The notes: a model not told the origin generated them from the sequence alone. A stretch of 64,000 nt of DNA from Rhodobacter sp. (GCA_020250175.1 JADCEN010000022.1:62001-126000), one strand, 5' to 3'; shown: positions 43,987 through 53,435, counted from the stretch's first letter. Numbers and translations are program-made.

Positions 43987-45501
43987 TCAGGATTTCGTGC
44001 CGACGGCCAGCCGGTAGCCCACGGCCTCGGCGATATGGGGCTTTTGCACGACGTTTTCGCCGTCAAGGTCGGCGATGGTGCGGGCGACCCGCAGGATGCG
44101 GTGATAGCCGCGCGCGGACAGGCCGAACCGGTCGGCCACGCGCGACAGCAGGGCGCGCCCGTCGGCGTCGGGCGTGGCGATGTCTTCCAGCAGCGCGCCT
44201 TCGGCATCGGCATTCACCCGCACGCCGGGCGCACCGGCAAAGCGCTGCGCCTGCCGCTGCCGCGCCCGCGCGACGCGCGCCGCGACCTGTTCCGAAGTGT
44301 CGCCGGTCGCGGGCAGGTCAAGATCGGTATAGGCTACCGGCGGCACTTCGACGCGCAGATCGAACCGGTCCATCAGCGGCCCGGAAATGCGGCCAAGGTA
44401 ATCTTCGCCGCAGACAGGCACCCTGGCGCAGGCGCGCGAAGGGTCGGCCAGATAACCGCATTTGCAGGGGTTTGCCGCCGCAATCAGCAGAAACCGGCAG
44501 GGATAGCGCACATGGGCATTGGCGCGCGACACCACAACCTCGCCCGTTTCAATCGGCTGGCGCAGCGTTTCCAGCACATTGCGCGGAAACTCGGGGAATT
44601 CATCCATGAACAGCACGCCATTATGCGCAAGGCTGATCTCGCCCGGTTTCGCCCCCTTGCCGCCGCCGACGATGGCCGCCATTGACGCCGTATGATGCGG
44701 CTCGCGGAAGGGGCGGCTGCGCGAGATGCCGCCTTCGGACAGAAGGCCGGCCAGCGAATGCACCATCGAGGTTTCCAGCGCCTCGGCGGCGGACAGATCG
44801 GGCAGGATACCGGGCAGGCGCGCGGCCAGCATGGATTTTCCCGACCCCGGGCTGCCCACCATCAGCACATGGTGCCGCCCGGCCGCCGCGATTTCCAGCG
44901 CCCGTTTGGCCCGCTCCTGCCCCTTGACATCGCGCAGGTCCCGTCCCTGCGGTGCGGCCAGCACTTCGCCCGCCTCGGCGGCGGCAATCGGGGTCTGGCC
45001 GGTGTAGTGGCGCACCACATCGTTCAGCGAACCTGCCGCGATGACCTGGGTCGCGCCGACCCAGGCCGCCTCGGGGCCGCAGGCGCGCGGACACAGCAGG
45101 ATGCGGTCTTCTTCGGCGGCCGCCATCGCCGCAGGCAGCGCGCCGATCACCGCCACCAGCGTGCCATCCAGCGAAAGCTCGCCCAGCGCAAGGGTGCCGT
45201 CGACGGCATCCTTCGGCAGAATGTCCAGTGCGGCCAGCAAGGCAATGGCGATGGGCAGGTCGAAATGCGAACCTTCCTTGGGCAGGTCCGCCGGCGACAG
45301 GTTGATCGTGATGCGTTTGGACGGCAAGGCGATGGACATGGCCGACAGCGCCGCCCGCACCCGCTCGCGCGCCTCGGACACCGCCTTGTCCGGCAGGCCG
45401 ACAATGGTGAAGCCCGGCAGTCCGGGCGAGACGGCGCATTGCACCTCCACAGGTCGCGCCTCGACCCCTTCAAAGGCCACCGTATGCGCGCGCGCCACCA
45501 T
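43987..45501 (-). CDS. comM: YifB/ComM-family AAA+ ATPase
   Basis: A 504-residue magnesium-chelatase-like AAA+ protein. The N-terminal ChlI-type domain (FEGVEARPVEVQCAVSPGLPGFTIVGLPDKAVSEARERV), Walker A GSPGSGKS, Walker B GVLFMDEFPEF and the cysteine-bearing NPCKCGY loop are all present. In competent bacteria ComM is a helicase that extends branch migration during transformation; it also occurs in species not known to be competent. The start at 45501 matches the family. Confidence 0.92.
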   Translation of the reverse strand: MVARAHTVAFEGVEARPVEVQCAVSPGLPGFTIVGLPDKAVSEARERVRAALSAMSIALPSKRITINLSPADLPKEGSHFDLPIAIALLAALDILPKDAVDGTLALGELSLDGTLVAVIGALPAAMAAAEEDRILLCPRACGPEAAWVGATQVIAAGSLNDVVRHYTGQTPIAAAEAGEVLAAPQGRDLRDVKGQERAKRALEIAAAGRHHVLMVGSPGSGKSMLAARLPGILPDLSAAEALETSMVHSLAGLLSEGGISRSRPFREPHHTASMAAIVGGGKGAKPGEISLAHNGVLFMDEFPEFPRNVLETLRQPIETGEVVVSRANAHVRYPCRFLLIAAANPCKCGYLADPSRACARVPVCGEDYLGRISGPLMDRFDLRVEVPPVAYTDLDLPATGDTSEQVAARVARARQRQAQRFAGAPGVRVNADAEGALLEDIATPDADGRALLSRVADRFGLSARGYHRILRVARTIADLDGENVVQKPHIAEAVGYRLAVGTKS

Positions 45502-45551
45502 TGGACCAAGCCTCGCCCTGCAACAAGGTTAACGATTAGCTGGCAAAAGGT

Positions 45552-45976
45552 TTACGATTGGTGAATGGCCATGAACTTCTGCCAGGCTTCCGGGTCCGCC
45601 ACCGTCTTGTCGCGGCAAAAGGCGTTGCAGAAGCCGTAGATGCGCCCGCCCGTTTCCAGAAAATGGGTGACGGCCTTACCCGAATAGGGGCAGGTGCCCG
45701 CGCCGCCGGGTCTTTGGGCCAAAGCTCGGCCTCCGGGTGGCGGCTGGCCAGTTCTTCGGCGATGGCAAGGCTTTCGCACACCACTGTGCCCTCGGGGGTG
45801 CGCATCGCAGGCACGCTTCGGGCGGGAAAGAACCCTTCCAGCAGGCGTGGCAGTTCATCGGTGTCAAGCTGGGCGCGCTTCACGCTGACGGGCAGGCCGA
45901 AGGCATCGAACAAAAGCCAGCCGCGCAGCGACCAGCTGGAATAGGCGCGGTCGCCAATGGCAAGGTCATATCTCAA
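45552..45976 (-). pseudogene. Glutathione S-transferase with internal deletion, YHS-like tail out of frame
   Basis: The N-terminal part, TTG at 45976 with AAGGAG 7-8 bases upstream, encodes a GST thioredoxin-fold domain (RYDLAIGDRAYSSWSLRGWLLFDAFG to SLAIAEELASRHPEAELWPKDPAAR). The frame then becomes meaningless. In another frame from about 45695, TCPYSGKAVTHFLE and GFCNAFCRDKTVADPEAW form a YHS-like cysteine motif ending at 45552. From memory, intact homologues carry both parts separated by a GST C-terminal domain, so about 130 codons seem deleted and the frame shifted. The tail may still be made alone: TTG at 45722 with GGAGG 7 bases upstream gives 56 residues. Confidence 0.7.
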
Positions 45977-46066
45977 GGGCAGTCTCCTTCCGTCCGACAC
46001 AACGAAGCGGGACTGACGCCGTCCGCAAGATGACAGGTTCTGGCCGCCCCGCATCCCCAGTCGTGA

Positions 46067-46636
46067 TCACAGCGCAACGTTGACGCTGCGCAGATGCCAG
46101 ATGCCGGACTGCACCTCTATGCAGGTGACGGACAGGGGATCGATCCTCTGCGCAAAGGCTTCGGTGGTGGAGATGCCCAGCGCGCGTTCGACCTGTGTCA
46201 GAATCGCGCCGAAATGCGCAACCACCACAAGATCGCCGTCATGATCCGCAATCAGCGCGTCCGCCGCCCTGTTGACGCGCGCTGACAGGTCGTTCCAGCT
46301 TTCGCCGCCGGGGGCCGCGACAGCGCCGGGGGCTTCCCAGAACTGCCGGATCAGGGCGGGGTCGCGTGCCTCGGCTTCGGCAAAGCGCAGGCCTTCCCAG
46401 GTGCCGAAGTGGATTTCCCGCAGCGCAGGCAAGGGTTGCAGGGGCTGGCCCTGGCAGATCGCGGCGGCCGTCTGCATCGCGCGGACGAGGTCAGAGGATA
46501 CCACGGGGGCCTTTGGCAGATGGTCGCGCAGCCGCGTGACCGCCGCATGGTCCGACAGGTCCGCCGCGCGGTCGGTCCAGCCGATCATCTCGCGGGCGTG
46601 GGTCGGTCCGTGGCGCACCCACCACAGCCGGGTCAA
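46067..46636 (-). CDS. Histidine phosphatase family protein (CobC-like)
   Basis: A 189-residue phosphoglycerate-mutase-fold phosphatase with the N-terminal RHG motif WWVRHGPTHARE, the HFGTWEGL segment and the second histidine in VVVAHFGAI. Its start overlaps the cobU stop by four bases. This makes alpha-ribazole-5'-phosphate phosphatase (CobC), the last-stage cobalamin step, the most likely role. The substrate is inferred from context only. Confidence 0.82.
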   Translation of the reverse strand: MTRLWWVRHGPTHAREMIGWTDRAADLSDHAAVTRLRDHLPKAPVVSSDLVRAMQTAAAICQGQPLQPLPALREIHFGTWEGLRFAEAEARDPALIRQFWEAPGAVAAPGGESWNDLSARVNRAADALIADHDGDLVVVAHFGAILTQVERALGISTTEAFAQRIDPLSVTCIEVQSGIWHLRSVNVAL

Positions 46637-47163
46637 GGCGATGTCCCCGGCAGGCAGCCCTTGAGCGCAAAGGGCAGTCCGGCCATGACCCCCACCACCA
46701 GGTCAGCCTGGGCCGCGAGAAGCTGGTTCAGCCTGCCTTGCGCATCGCGGAACCGCCGGGCAAGCGCATTGTCCGGCACGATGCCCCAGCCGACCTCGTT
46801 TGACACCACCGCGACCGGGGCGGCGCAGGCGGCAAGCGACGCCAGCAGTTGGCCCGTCTCTGCGGCCAGATCATGCCCGGCCAGCATGTGGTTGGTCAGC
46901 CACAGGGTTGCGCAATCCACCACGACGGCGGCATCGGCAGGAATGGCGGCCAGGGCAGCTGACAGATCAAGCGGGGCATCCACGGTTTCCCACCCTTCGC
47001 CGCGGTCCTGCCTGTGGCGCGCAATCCGGTCGCGCATTTCGTCATCCCAGGCTTCTGCCGTTGCGATGTAGATGCGCCGCCGCCCGGTTGCGGTGATCAG
47101 ATTTTCAGCGAAGGCGGATTTCCCGGATCGGGCACCGCCAAGGACGCAGGCATTTTTCCACAT
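46633..47163 (-). CDS. cobU: Adenosylcobinamide kinase / adenosylcobinamide-phosphate guanylyltransferase
   Basis: A 176-residue bifunctional enzyme for nucleotide-loop assembly of cobalamin. The P-loop GGARSGKS is at residues 9-16, followed by YIATAEAWDDEMRDRIARHRQDRG with the guanylylated histidine, VVDCATLWLTN and VSNEVGWGIVP. The start MWKNACVLGG at 47163 is family-like; the longer frame to 47274 runs into rpoH. It is also called cobP in this group. No cobalamin riboswitch is visible in the 80-bp gap before rpoH. Confidence 0.94.
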   Translation of the reverse strand: MWKNACVLGGARSGKSAFAENLITATGRRRIYIATAEAWDDEMRDRIARHRQDRGEGWETVDAPLDLSAALAAIPADAAVVVDCATLWLTNHMLAGHDLAAETGQLLASLAACAAPVAVVSNEVGWGIVPDNALARRFRDAQGRLNQLLAAQADLVVGVMAGLPFALKGCLPGTSP

Positions 47164-47178
47164 CTGCGGCGAAACAAT

Positions 47179-47207
47179 TGATCCGGTCACGGCCTGGCCC
47201 CGTAACA
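47179..47207 (+). promoter_or_regulatory. Candidate RpoE-type (ECF sigma) promoter of rpoH
   Basis: TGATCC at 47179-47184 and GTAACA at 47202-47207 are 17 bases apart. The -35 element matches TGATC(C) of Rhodobacter sphaeroides sigma-E promoters, and rpoHII there is a known direct sigma-E target. Transcription would begin near 47214, about 29 bases before the start codon. The -10 match is weaker than the -35. Confidence 0.5.
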
Positions 47208-47242
47208 CGCATAGGGAACACGGGATTGCACGGAGGTGAAAG

Positions 47243-48121
47243 TTGGCATTCGACGGGTATACCGACCAATCCATGTCGCGCCAAGCAATGAAGGCAGAAT
47301 TGCTGGATGCAGAAACCGAATTGCGCCTTGCCTACGCCTGGCGCGACCGGCGCGACGAGCAGGCCCTGCACCGGCTGATCACCGCCTACATGCGCCTTGC
47401 GATTTCGATGGCCGCAAAGTTCCGCCGCTACGGCGCGCCGATGAATGATTTGATCCAGGAAGCAAGCCTTGGCCTGATGAAGGCCGCAGACAAGTTTGAC
47501 CCGGACCGGGGCGTGCGCTTTTCCACCTATGCGGTGTGGTGGATCAAGGCGAGTATCCAGGATTATGTGATGCGCAACTGGTCGATGGTGCGCACCGGGT
47601 CCACCTCGTCGCAGAAATCGCTGTTTTTCAACCTGCGCCGCGTGCAGGCCAAGCTGGAGCGTGAGGCCGCGCAGCGCGGCGAATCCCTTGACAGCCACCA
47701 GCTGCGCGAGTTGATCGCGCGCGAGGTCGGCGTCCCGCTTGCGGATGTCGAGATGATGGAAGGGCGCCTGTCCGGTTCCGATTATTCGCTGAATGCCACC
47801 CAGTCGTCCGACGATGAAGGGCGCGAATGGATCGACGCGCTGGAGGACGAGAACGACCAGGCGGCCGAGCGTGTGGAAGAGGCGCATGATGCCGCCCATC
47901 TGCGAACCTGGCTGATCAAGGCGATGCAGGAGCTGAACGAGCGCGAACGCTTCATCGTCACCGAACGCAAGCTGCGCGACACGGCGCGCACACTTGAATC
48001 GCTGGGCGAAGAACTGGGATTGTCCAAAGAGCGGGTCCGACAGCTGGAAGCGGCCGCCTATGCCAAGATGCGCCGCAGCCTTGAATCGCAATCAAGGGAA
48101 GTGCGCCATTTCCTTGGCTGA
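47243..48121 (+). CDS. rpoH: RNA polymerase sigma factor RpoH (RpoHII type)
   Basis: A 292-residue group 3 sigma factor. Region 2 reads LITAYMRLAISMAAKFRRYGAPMNDLIQEASLGLMKAADKFDPDRGVRFSTYAVWWIKASIQDYVM, the RpoH box is SSQKSLFFNLRRVQAK, and region 4 ends ESLGEELGLSKERVRQLE. The opening (DGYTDQS, then KAELLDAETELRLAYAWRD) resembles Rhodobacter RpoHII, which serves singlet-oxygen and heat responses. The start is TTG at 47243 with GGAGGTGA 4-5 bases upstream. It is divergent from cobU. Confidence 0.93.
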   Translation: MAFDGYTDQSMSRQAMKAELLDAETELRLAYAWRDRRDEQALHRLITAYMRLAISMAAKFRRYGAPMNDLIQEASLGLMKAADKFDPDRGVRFSTYAVWWIKASIQDYVMRNWSMVRTGSTSSQKSLFFNLRRVQAKLEREAAQRGESLDSHQLRELIAREVGVPLADVEMMEGRLSGSDYSLNATQSSDDEGREWIDALEDENDQAAERVEEAHDAAHLRTWLIKAMQELNERERFIVTERKLRDTARTLESLGEELGLSKERVRQLEAAAYAKMRRSLESQSREVRHFLG

Positions 48122-48956
48122 TCCGCGCCCCCTGCTGCGTGGCATCTGCCTGTGCGGGTTTGCGCTGGCTGCAAGCCCGGCGGTTGCCATGGAGATCGCT
48201 GCCGATGCCCTCAGGCGGCTCTTGCCCGCAGATGTGGTGATCCTGGGCGAGATTCACGACAACCCCGAGCATCACCGCAATCAGGCCATTGCCGTTGCCG
48301 CATTGAAACCCCGCGCACTGGTGCTTGAAATGCTGACGCCGCAAAAGGCCCTGCAGACACCGCCGGACCGCAGCGATGCCGCCGCAGTGGCGCGGGCGCT
48401 TGACTGGCACAATTCCGGCTGGCCTGACTTTGCCATGTACCACCCGATCTTCGCCGCGGCACCGCAGGCGCGCATCTTTGGCGGTGATCTGCCGCCGGGC
48501 GATGCGCGACGCGCGGTCAGCGAAGGGGCTGCAAGGGTTTTTGGGGCCGATGCGGCGCAATATGGTCTGACAACCCCGCTTTCGCCCGAAGATCAGTCCC
48601 TGCGCGAGGCCGAACAGCGGGAGGCCCATTGCAATGCCCTGCCCGAAGACCTGCTGGCGGGCATGGTCGAGGCCCAGCGGCTGCGCGATGCGGCGCTGGC
48701 CCGTGCCGTGGTGCAGGCGCTGGACGAGACGGGCGGCCCGGTTGCGGTCATCACCGGATCGGGCCACGCGCGGGTGGACCGGGGCGTTCCCGCCGTTCTG
48801 GCCCGCGTGGCCCCGCAGGCGCGTGTCCTGTCGGTCGGACAGGTCGAAGGCCCTGCCGCCGCCGAACAACCCTATGACCTTTGGATCGTGACAGAGGCCG
48901 TCCCGCGCGACGATCCCTGCGCTGCCTTTGCCGCCGACCCGCCGCAGGGTGGTTGA
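48114..48956 (+). CDS. ChaN-like (DUF399) exported protein
   Basis: A 280-residue protein with a signal peptide (GICLCGFALAASPAVA) and the ChaN/DUF399 core: DVVILGEIHDNPEHHRNQ, LVLEMLTPQ, then YHPIF and VITGSGHARVDRGVP. ChaN-type proteins bind haem, often as dimers, and have been linked to iron uptake. The most likely start is TTG at 48114, which overlaps the rpoH stop by eight bases; no ATG precedes the signal peptide. It is probably co-transcribed with rpoH. Confidence 0.78.
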   Translation: MADPRPLLRGICLCGFALAASPAVAMEIAADALRRLLPADVVILGEIHDNPEHHRNQAIAVAALKPRALVLEMLTPQKALQTPPDRSDAAAVARALDWHNSGWPDFAMYHPIFAAAPQARIFGGDLPPGDARRAVSEGAARVFGADAAQYGLTTPLSPEDQSLREAEQREAHCNALPEDLLAGMVEAQRLRDAALARAVVQALDETGGPVAVITGSGHARVDRGVPAVLARVAPQARVLSVGQVEGPAAAEQPYDLWIVTEAVPRDDPCAAFAADPPQGG

Positions 48957-49012
48957 GTTCCGCCGACATGGCCCCTACACCAGCACGGGGGTCCCAAACC
49001 GAAGGCCGTTTC

Positions 49013-50206
49013 ATGCTGGCGGGCAAGCGCATTCTTCTGATCATTGGCGGCGGCATTGCCGCCTACAAGGCGCTTGACCTGATCCGCAGGATCAAGGAGC
49101 GGGGCGCAGCGGTGACGCCGGTTCTGACGCGCGCAGGCACCGAATTTGTCACCCCGCTGTCTGTCGCCGCGCTGGCCGGGGCCAAGGTTCATACCGATCT
49201 TTTTGACCTGACGGACGAGGCCAGTATGGGGCACATCGCACTCTCGCGGGTCGCGGACCTGATCGTGGTCGCACCGGCGACGGCGGACCTGATGGCAAAG
49301 ATGGCCCAGGGCCGCGCCGATGATCTGGCCTCGACCCTGCTGCTGGCAACCGACACGCGGGTTCTGATCGCGCCTGCGATGAATGTCCGCATGTGGACCC
49401 ATCCGGCGACTTTGCGCAATCTGGCGACGCTGACCGGGGATGGTGTGCTGACCATCGGCCCCAACGAGGGCGACATGGCCTGCGGTGAATTCGGGCCGGG
49501 CCGCATGGCGGAACCGCCCGAGATCATTGCGGCGATCGAGGCGGCGCTGGCCGACGGGCCTTTGCGCGGAAAACATGTTCTGGTCACCTCTGGCCCCACG
49601 CAGGAGCCGATTGACCCGGTCCGCTACATCGCCAACCGCTCTTCGGGCGCACAGGGCACGGCGATTGCCCAGGCGCTGGCGGCGCTGGGCGCGCGCGTCA
49701 CCTTCATCACCGGCCCGGCCAGCGTTCCGCCGCCCGACGGGGTCACGGTCGTGCCGGTGCAGACGGCGCAGGAGATGCTGGCAGCCGTCACGGCCGCCCT
49801 GCCTGCCGATGCCGCCATCTTCGCGGCGGCGGTGGCAGACTGGCGGGTCCAGAACGCCAGCGATCACAAGATCAAAAAGACCGCCGCCAACGCGCCGCCC
49901 GTGCTGCGCTTTGCCGAAAATCCCGACATTCTGGCGACGGTAGCAAAGGGCACGCCACGGCCACGCCTTGTCGTGGGCTTCGCCGCCGAAACCGATGATG
50001 TCATCGCCCAGGCAACGCAAAAGCGGGCGCGCAAGGGCTGCGACTGGATCGTTGCCAATGATGTGCGCCCCGAAACGGGCATCATGGGCGGAACTGACAA
50101 TGCGGTGACGCTGATCACCGAAAGCGGCACCGAAAGCTGGCCGCGCATGGGCAAGGATGCGGTTGCCCGAAAGCTGGCCGCCCGCATTGCCGGGGCATTG
50201 ACATGA
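49013..50206 (+). CDS. coaBC: Phosphopantothenoylcysteine synthetase/decarboxylase
   Basis: A bifunctional coenzyme A enzyme of 397 residues. The CoaC half has the flavin-binding [17 protein letters not shown], the catalytic histidine in [16 protein letters not shown], and [13 protein letters not shown] with the active cysteine. The CoaB half has [30 protein letters not shown] and [13 protein letters not shown]. The ATG at 49013 follows GAAGG by 8 bases; an ATG at 48968 would add 15 residues. It overlaps dut by four bases. Confidence 0.95.
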   Translation: MLAGKRILLIIGGGIAAYKALDLIRRIKERGAAVTPVLTRAGTEFVTPLSVAALAGAKVHTDLFDLTDEASMGHIALSRVADLIVVAPATADLMAKMAQGRADDLASTLLLATDTRVLIAPAMNVRMWTHPATLRNLATLTGDGVLTIGPNEGDMACGEFGPGRMAEPPEIIAAIEAALADGPLRGKHVLVTSGPTQEPIDPVRYIANRSSGAQGTAIAQALAALGARVTFITGPASVPPPDGVTVVPVQTAQEMLAAVTAALPADAAIFAAAVADWRVQNASDHKIKKTAANAPPVLRFAENPDILATVAKGTPRPRLVVGFAAETDDVIAQATQKRARKGCDWIVANDVRPETGIMGGTDNAVTLITESGTESWPRMGKDAVARKLAARIAGALT

Positions 50207-50679
50207 GCGGCGCCGCGCCGACCCTGCGACTGCTGTGGGAGCCGTGGGCGGATGCCGGGCTTGGCCTGCCATCCTACCAGACGGCAGGGGCCGCAGGGGC
50301 GGACATCCGGGCCAACCTCCGGCACAAGGACCGCGAAACGGGGTTCATCCTGGACCCCATGCGCAGGGCCATTGTCCCGACCGGGCTGCGGATGGAGGTT
50401 CCTGCGGGCTTCGAGGTGCAGATACGGCCCCGATCCGGTCTGGCGCTGAAACACGGCATCACGCTGCCCAACACGCCCGGCACCATCGACAGCGACTATC
50501 GCGGTCCCTTGGGCGTGCTGCTGATCAATCTGGGGGACGAACCCTACACGATCCATCACGGCGACCGCATTGCGCAGCTGATCGTCGCCCCGGTGGTTCA
50601 GGCCCGCTTCGAAGCGGTGGCCGCGCTGACAGCGACGGCGCGCGGCGACGGCGGCTTCGGCTCAACCGGGCGCGGCTGA
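50203..50679 (+). CDS. dut: Deoxyuridine 5'-triphosphate nucleotidohydrolase
   Basis: A trimeric dUTPase of 158 residues that prevents uracil incorporation and supplies dUMP. The five motifs are visible: [54 protein letters not shown] and [10 protein letters not shown]. It is coupled to coaBC by an ATGA overlap; a coaBC-dut pair is common in proteobacteria. Its stop shares one base with the next start. Confidence 0.96.
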   Translation: MSGAAPTLRLLWEPWADAGLGLPSYQTAGAAGADIRANLRHKDRETGFILDPMRRAIVPTGLRMEVPAGFEVQIRPRSGLALKHGITLPNTPGTIDSDYRGPLGVLLINLGDEPYTIHHGDRIAQLIVAPVVQARFEAVAALTATARGDGGFGSTGRG

Positions 50680-51749
50680 TGCTCTTCGTTCTGGGTATCG
50701 CCGCCGTGATCTGGGGCATCGGCGTGCTGATGAAGGTGCCGCGCCGCCAGCGTCTGATCCTGATCGCGGTGCTGTGGGCGCTGGTGGTGATTGAACATCT
50801 GGTGCTGCCCGACGGGCATCCGCTGCGCGTGGCCACGGGCGGGTCGGCGCAGGTCTGGCTGACGCTTGGCCTGGTGGCGGCGGTGATTGCCGTCTACCGG
50901 GCCGGGCTTGGCCGTCTTCGGCAGCGCGCGCAGCCCGGGCCGCCTGGCCCGGCACCGCAGGCCTTCCGCCCGGCCGAACTGGATCGCTATGCGCGCCACA
51001 TCCTGCTGCGGGAAATCGGCGGGCCGGGTCAGCGGCGGCTGAAGGATGCCAAGGTGCTGGTGATCGGGGCAGGCGGGCTGGGGGCCCCGGCGCTTTTGTA
51101 CCTGGCCGCATCGGGCGCGGGCACCATCGGTGTCATCGACGATGACCTGGTCGAGACATCCAACCTGCAGCGCCAGGTAATCCATACCGATGCCCGGATC
51201 GGCCTGCCCAAGGTCCGGTCGGCCAGCGAGGCGATGCGCGCGCTCAACCCCTTTATCGAGGTGCGCCCCTACCACCGCAGGCTGGACGGCGCAGTCGCGG
51301 CTGACCTCTTTGCCGGTTATGACCTGATCCTGGACGGGTCCGACAATTTCGACACCCGCTATCTGGCGAACCGCACGGCGGTTGCCCTGGGCAAGCCGCT
51401 GATCGCGGCGGCGATCACGCAATGGGAAGGGCAGATCAGCCTGTATCATCCCGCAGGCGGCGGGCCATGCTATGAATGTGTCTTTCCCGTGCGCCCTGCG
51501 CCGGGGATGGTCCCGTCCTGCGCCGAAGCGGGGGTTGCGGCCCCCCTGCCGGGTGTGCTGGGCAGCCTGATGGCGCTGGAGGCGGTGAAATTCCTGACCG
51601 GTGCCGGGGACAGCCTGCGCGGCCGGCTTTTGCTGTTCGACGGGCTGCATGGCGAAAACCGGTCTGTCACGCTGCGCAGACGGGCCGATTGCCCGGTCTG
51701 CGGGCAGGCCCGCGTCCCCGGCTGGACAGCACCTGCGACCACATCCTAA
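50679..51749 (+). CDS. MoeB/ThiF-family adenylyltransferase with membrane anchor
   Basis: A 356-residue E1-like enzyme. Residues 1-75 form two hydrophobic helices ([17 protein letters not shown] and [18 protein letters not shown]). The catalytic part has [19 protein letters not shown], the nucleotide motif [35 protein letters not shown], and zinc cysteine pairs CYEC and CPVC. It should adenylate a sulfur-carrier protein such as MoaD or ThiS. The TGATG junction with dut indicates coupling. The membrane extension is the unusual part, although from memory related Rhodobacteraceae proteins share it. Confidence 0.88.
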   Translation: MLFVLGIAAVIWGIGVLMKVPRRQRLILIAVLWALVVIEHLVLPDGHPLRVATGGSAQVWLTLGLVAAVIAVYRAGLGRLRQRAQPGPPGPAPQAFRPAELDRYARHILLREIGGPGQRRLKDAKVLVIGAGGLGAPALLYLAASGAGTIGVIDDDLVETSNLQRQVIHTDARIGLPKVRSASEAMRALNPFIEVRPYHRRLDGAVAADLFAGYDLILDGSDNFDTRYLANRTAVALGKPLIAAAITQWEGQISLYHPAGGGPCYECVFPVRPAPGMVPSCAEAGVAAPLPGVLGSLMALEAVKFLTGAGDSLRGRLLLFDGLHGENRSVTLRRRADCPVCGQARVPGWTAPATTS

Positions 51750-51783
51750 TCTGCGCCACATAGTCTTGAACCGGGAGAACCAG

Positions 51784-52575
51784 ATGAAGTTGACCACCGC
51801 CCTTGCAGGCCTTGGCCTTGCCCTTGCCGCCACCGTTGCCACCGCACAGGACCTGCCGGACCTTGGCGGGCGCGAGGTGGTCGTGGTGACCGAAAACGCC
51901 TATCCGCCCCTGCAGTTCGTCGATCCGGCCAGCGGTGCCGCGATCGGCTGGGAATATGACGCGATGGCGGACCTGGCCAAGCGGCTGAACTTCACGGTGA
52001 AGTATGAAAATATCAGCTGGGATGCGATGATCCCCGCCGTGTCCGAAGGCCAGTTCGACATCGGCATGACCGGCATCACCATCCGCGATGACCGCAAGGA
52101 AAAGGTCGATTTCTCGGACGCCTATATGCGGTCGGAAATGGTGATGCTGGTGCGCGGCGACGAGACGCGCTTTGCCGACAAGACCGGCTTTGCCGCAAAC
52201 CCGGACTTGCTGATGGCCGCCCAGCCCGGCACCACGCCCTTCTATGTCGGCGTCTATGAGGTGCTGGACGGGAACGAGGCAAATCCCCGCATCAAGCTGT
52301 TCGAAACCTTCGGCGCAGGCGTGCAGGCCCTGCGCGCGGGAGATGTCGATCTGGTGCTGACCGATGGCACGGCAGGGGCAGGCTATGTCGCGGCCTCGGA
52401 CGGCGGGCTGAAGATCATCGGCGAAAAGCTGGGGACCGAGGATTTCGGCTTCATCTTCCCAAAGGGGTCTGACCTTGTGGCCCCGATCAATGCGGGCATC
52501 GCCGCGATGAAGGCCGATGGCACGATCGATGCCCTGAACACCAAATGGTTCCTTGACTTCAAGATGGGCGAATGA
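51784..52575 (+). CDS. Amino-acid ABC transporter substrate-binding protein
   Basis: A 263-residue periplasmic SBP_bac_3 protein: signal peptide ([17 protein letters not shown]), then [37 protein letters not shown] and the family loop [24 protein letters not shown]. Ligands of this family are polar amino acids or opines. The ATG at 51784 has GGGAG 7 bases upstream. It is followed 38 bp later by a cognate permease. Confidence 0.9.
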   Translation: MKLTTALAGLGLALAATVATAQDLPDLGGREVVVVTENAYPPLQFVDPASGAAIGWEYDAMADLAKRLNFTVKYENISWDAMIPAVSEGQFDIGMTGITIRDDRKEKVDFSDAYMRSEMVMLVRGDETRFADKTGFAANPDLLMAAQPGTTPFYVGVYEVLDGNEANPRIKLFETFGAGVQALRAGDVDLVLTDGTAGAGYVAASDGGLKIIGEKLGTEDFGFIFPKGSDLVAPINAGIAAMKADGTIDALNTKWFLDFKMGE

Positions 52576-52613
52576 CACGCGGCGGGCCCCGGGCCTGAAC
52601 CGGGGCCGCTGCC

Positions 52614-53411
52614 ATGCGCCGCCCCCCTGATCAGGACAGCGATTTTCCCTACTGGCTTCTCCTCCTTGCGGGGGTGGGGCTGTATCTGTTCTGGCTTGTG
52701 GTGGCGAACGAGCTTTACGCCCAGGTGCTGCGCACGCTGGTCCAGGGCATCGGGATCACCATTTTCGTGACGGTGGTCAGCTTTGCGCTGGCCTCGGCGC
52801 TTGGTCTGGCGCTGGCGCTGGCCGCCCTGTCGCGCAGCATCGTGCTGCGCCAGATCGCGCGGACCTATGTCGAGGTGATACGGGGCATTCCGATGATCGT
52901 GCTGCTGCTGTATGTGGCCTTCGTGCTGGCCCCCGCGATGGTTGGGGCCTGGAACTGGCTGACATCCCCCCTTGGCATCGACCCGTGGCGAACGCGGGAT
53001 TTTCCGTTGCTGTGGCGGGCCATCATTGCCCTGACCCTTGCCTATGCGTCCTTTCTTGCGGAAATCTTTCGTGCGGGCCTGCAATCGGTGGACAAGGGCC
53101 AGATCGAGGCGGCGCTTGCTTTGGGCTTGAACCGCCGTCAGCGGTTCCGCCATATCGTTTTCCCGCAGGCGTTTCGGATGATTCTTCCGCCTTACGGCAA
53201 CGACTTTGTCTCGATGGTCAAGGATTCCAGCCTTGTTTCGGTGCTGGGGGTCAGTGACATCACCCAGCTTGGCAAGGTGACGGCGGCGGGCAATTTCCGC
53301 TATTTTGAGACCTACAACGTTGTGGCGCTGGTCTATCTGACGATGACGATCACCCTGTCGCTGGCGCTGCGCCGTCTGGAACGGCGGATGCGCGGGCCAG
53401 AGCAGCGATAG
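52614..53411 (+). CDS. Amino-acid ABC transporter permease
   Basis: A 265-residue HisM/GlnP-type permease with about five helices. The EAA loop, EAALALGLNRRQRFRHIVFPQAFRMILPP, and the N-terminal TLVQGIGITIFVTVVSFALA are typical. It pairs with the preceding binding protein. No ATP-binding subunit follows; the next gene is a peptidase. The importer must borrow an ATPase encoded elsewhere. Confidence 0.9.
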   Translation: MRRPPDQDSDFPYWLLLLAGVGLYLFWLVVANELYAQVLRTLVQGIGITIFVTVVSFALASALGLALALAALSRSIVLRQIARTYVEVIRGIPMIVLLLYVAFVLAPAMVGAWNWLTSPLGIDPWRTRDFPLLWRAIIALTLAYASFLAEIFRAGLQSVDKGQIEAALALGLNRRQRFRHIVFPQAFRMILPPYGNDFVSMVKDSSLVSVLGVSDITQLGKVTAAGNFRYFETYNVVALVYLTMTITLSLALRRLERRMRGPEQR

Positions 53412-53435
53412 GGCGCGGTCCGGGCGGATCGGTTG

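Noticed and set aside
47164-47242. Cobalamin riboswitch before cobU
   Set aside because: The gap of about 80 bp is too short, and no B12-box-like sequence is visible; cobU also lies on the opposite strand from rpoH with no long leader.
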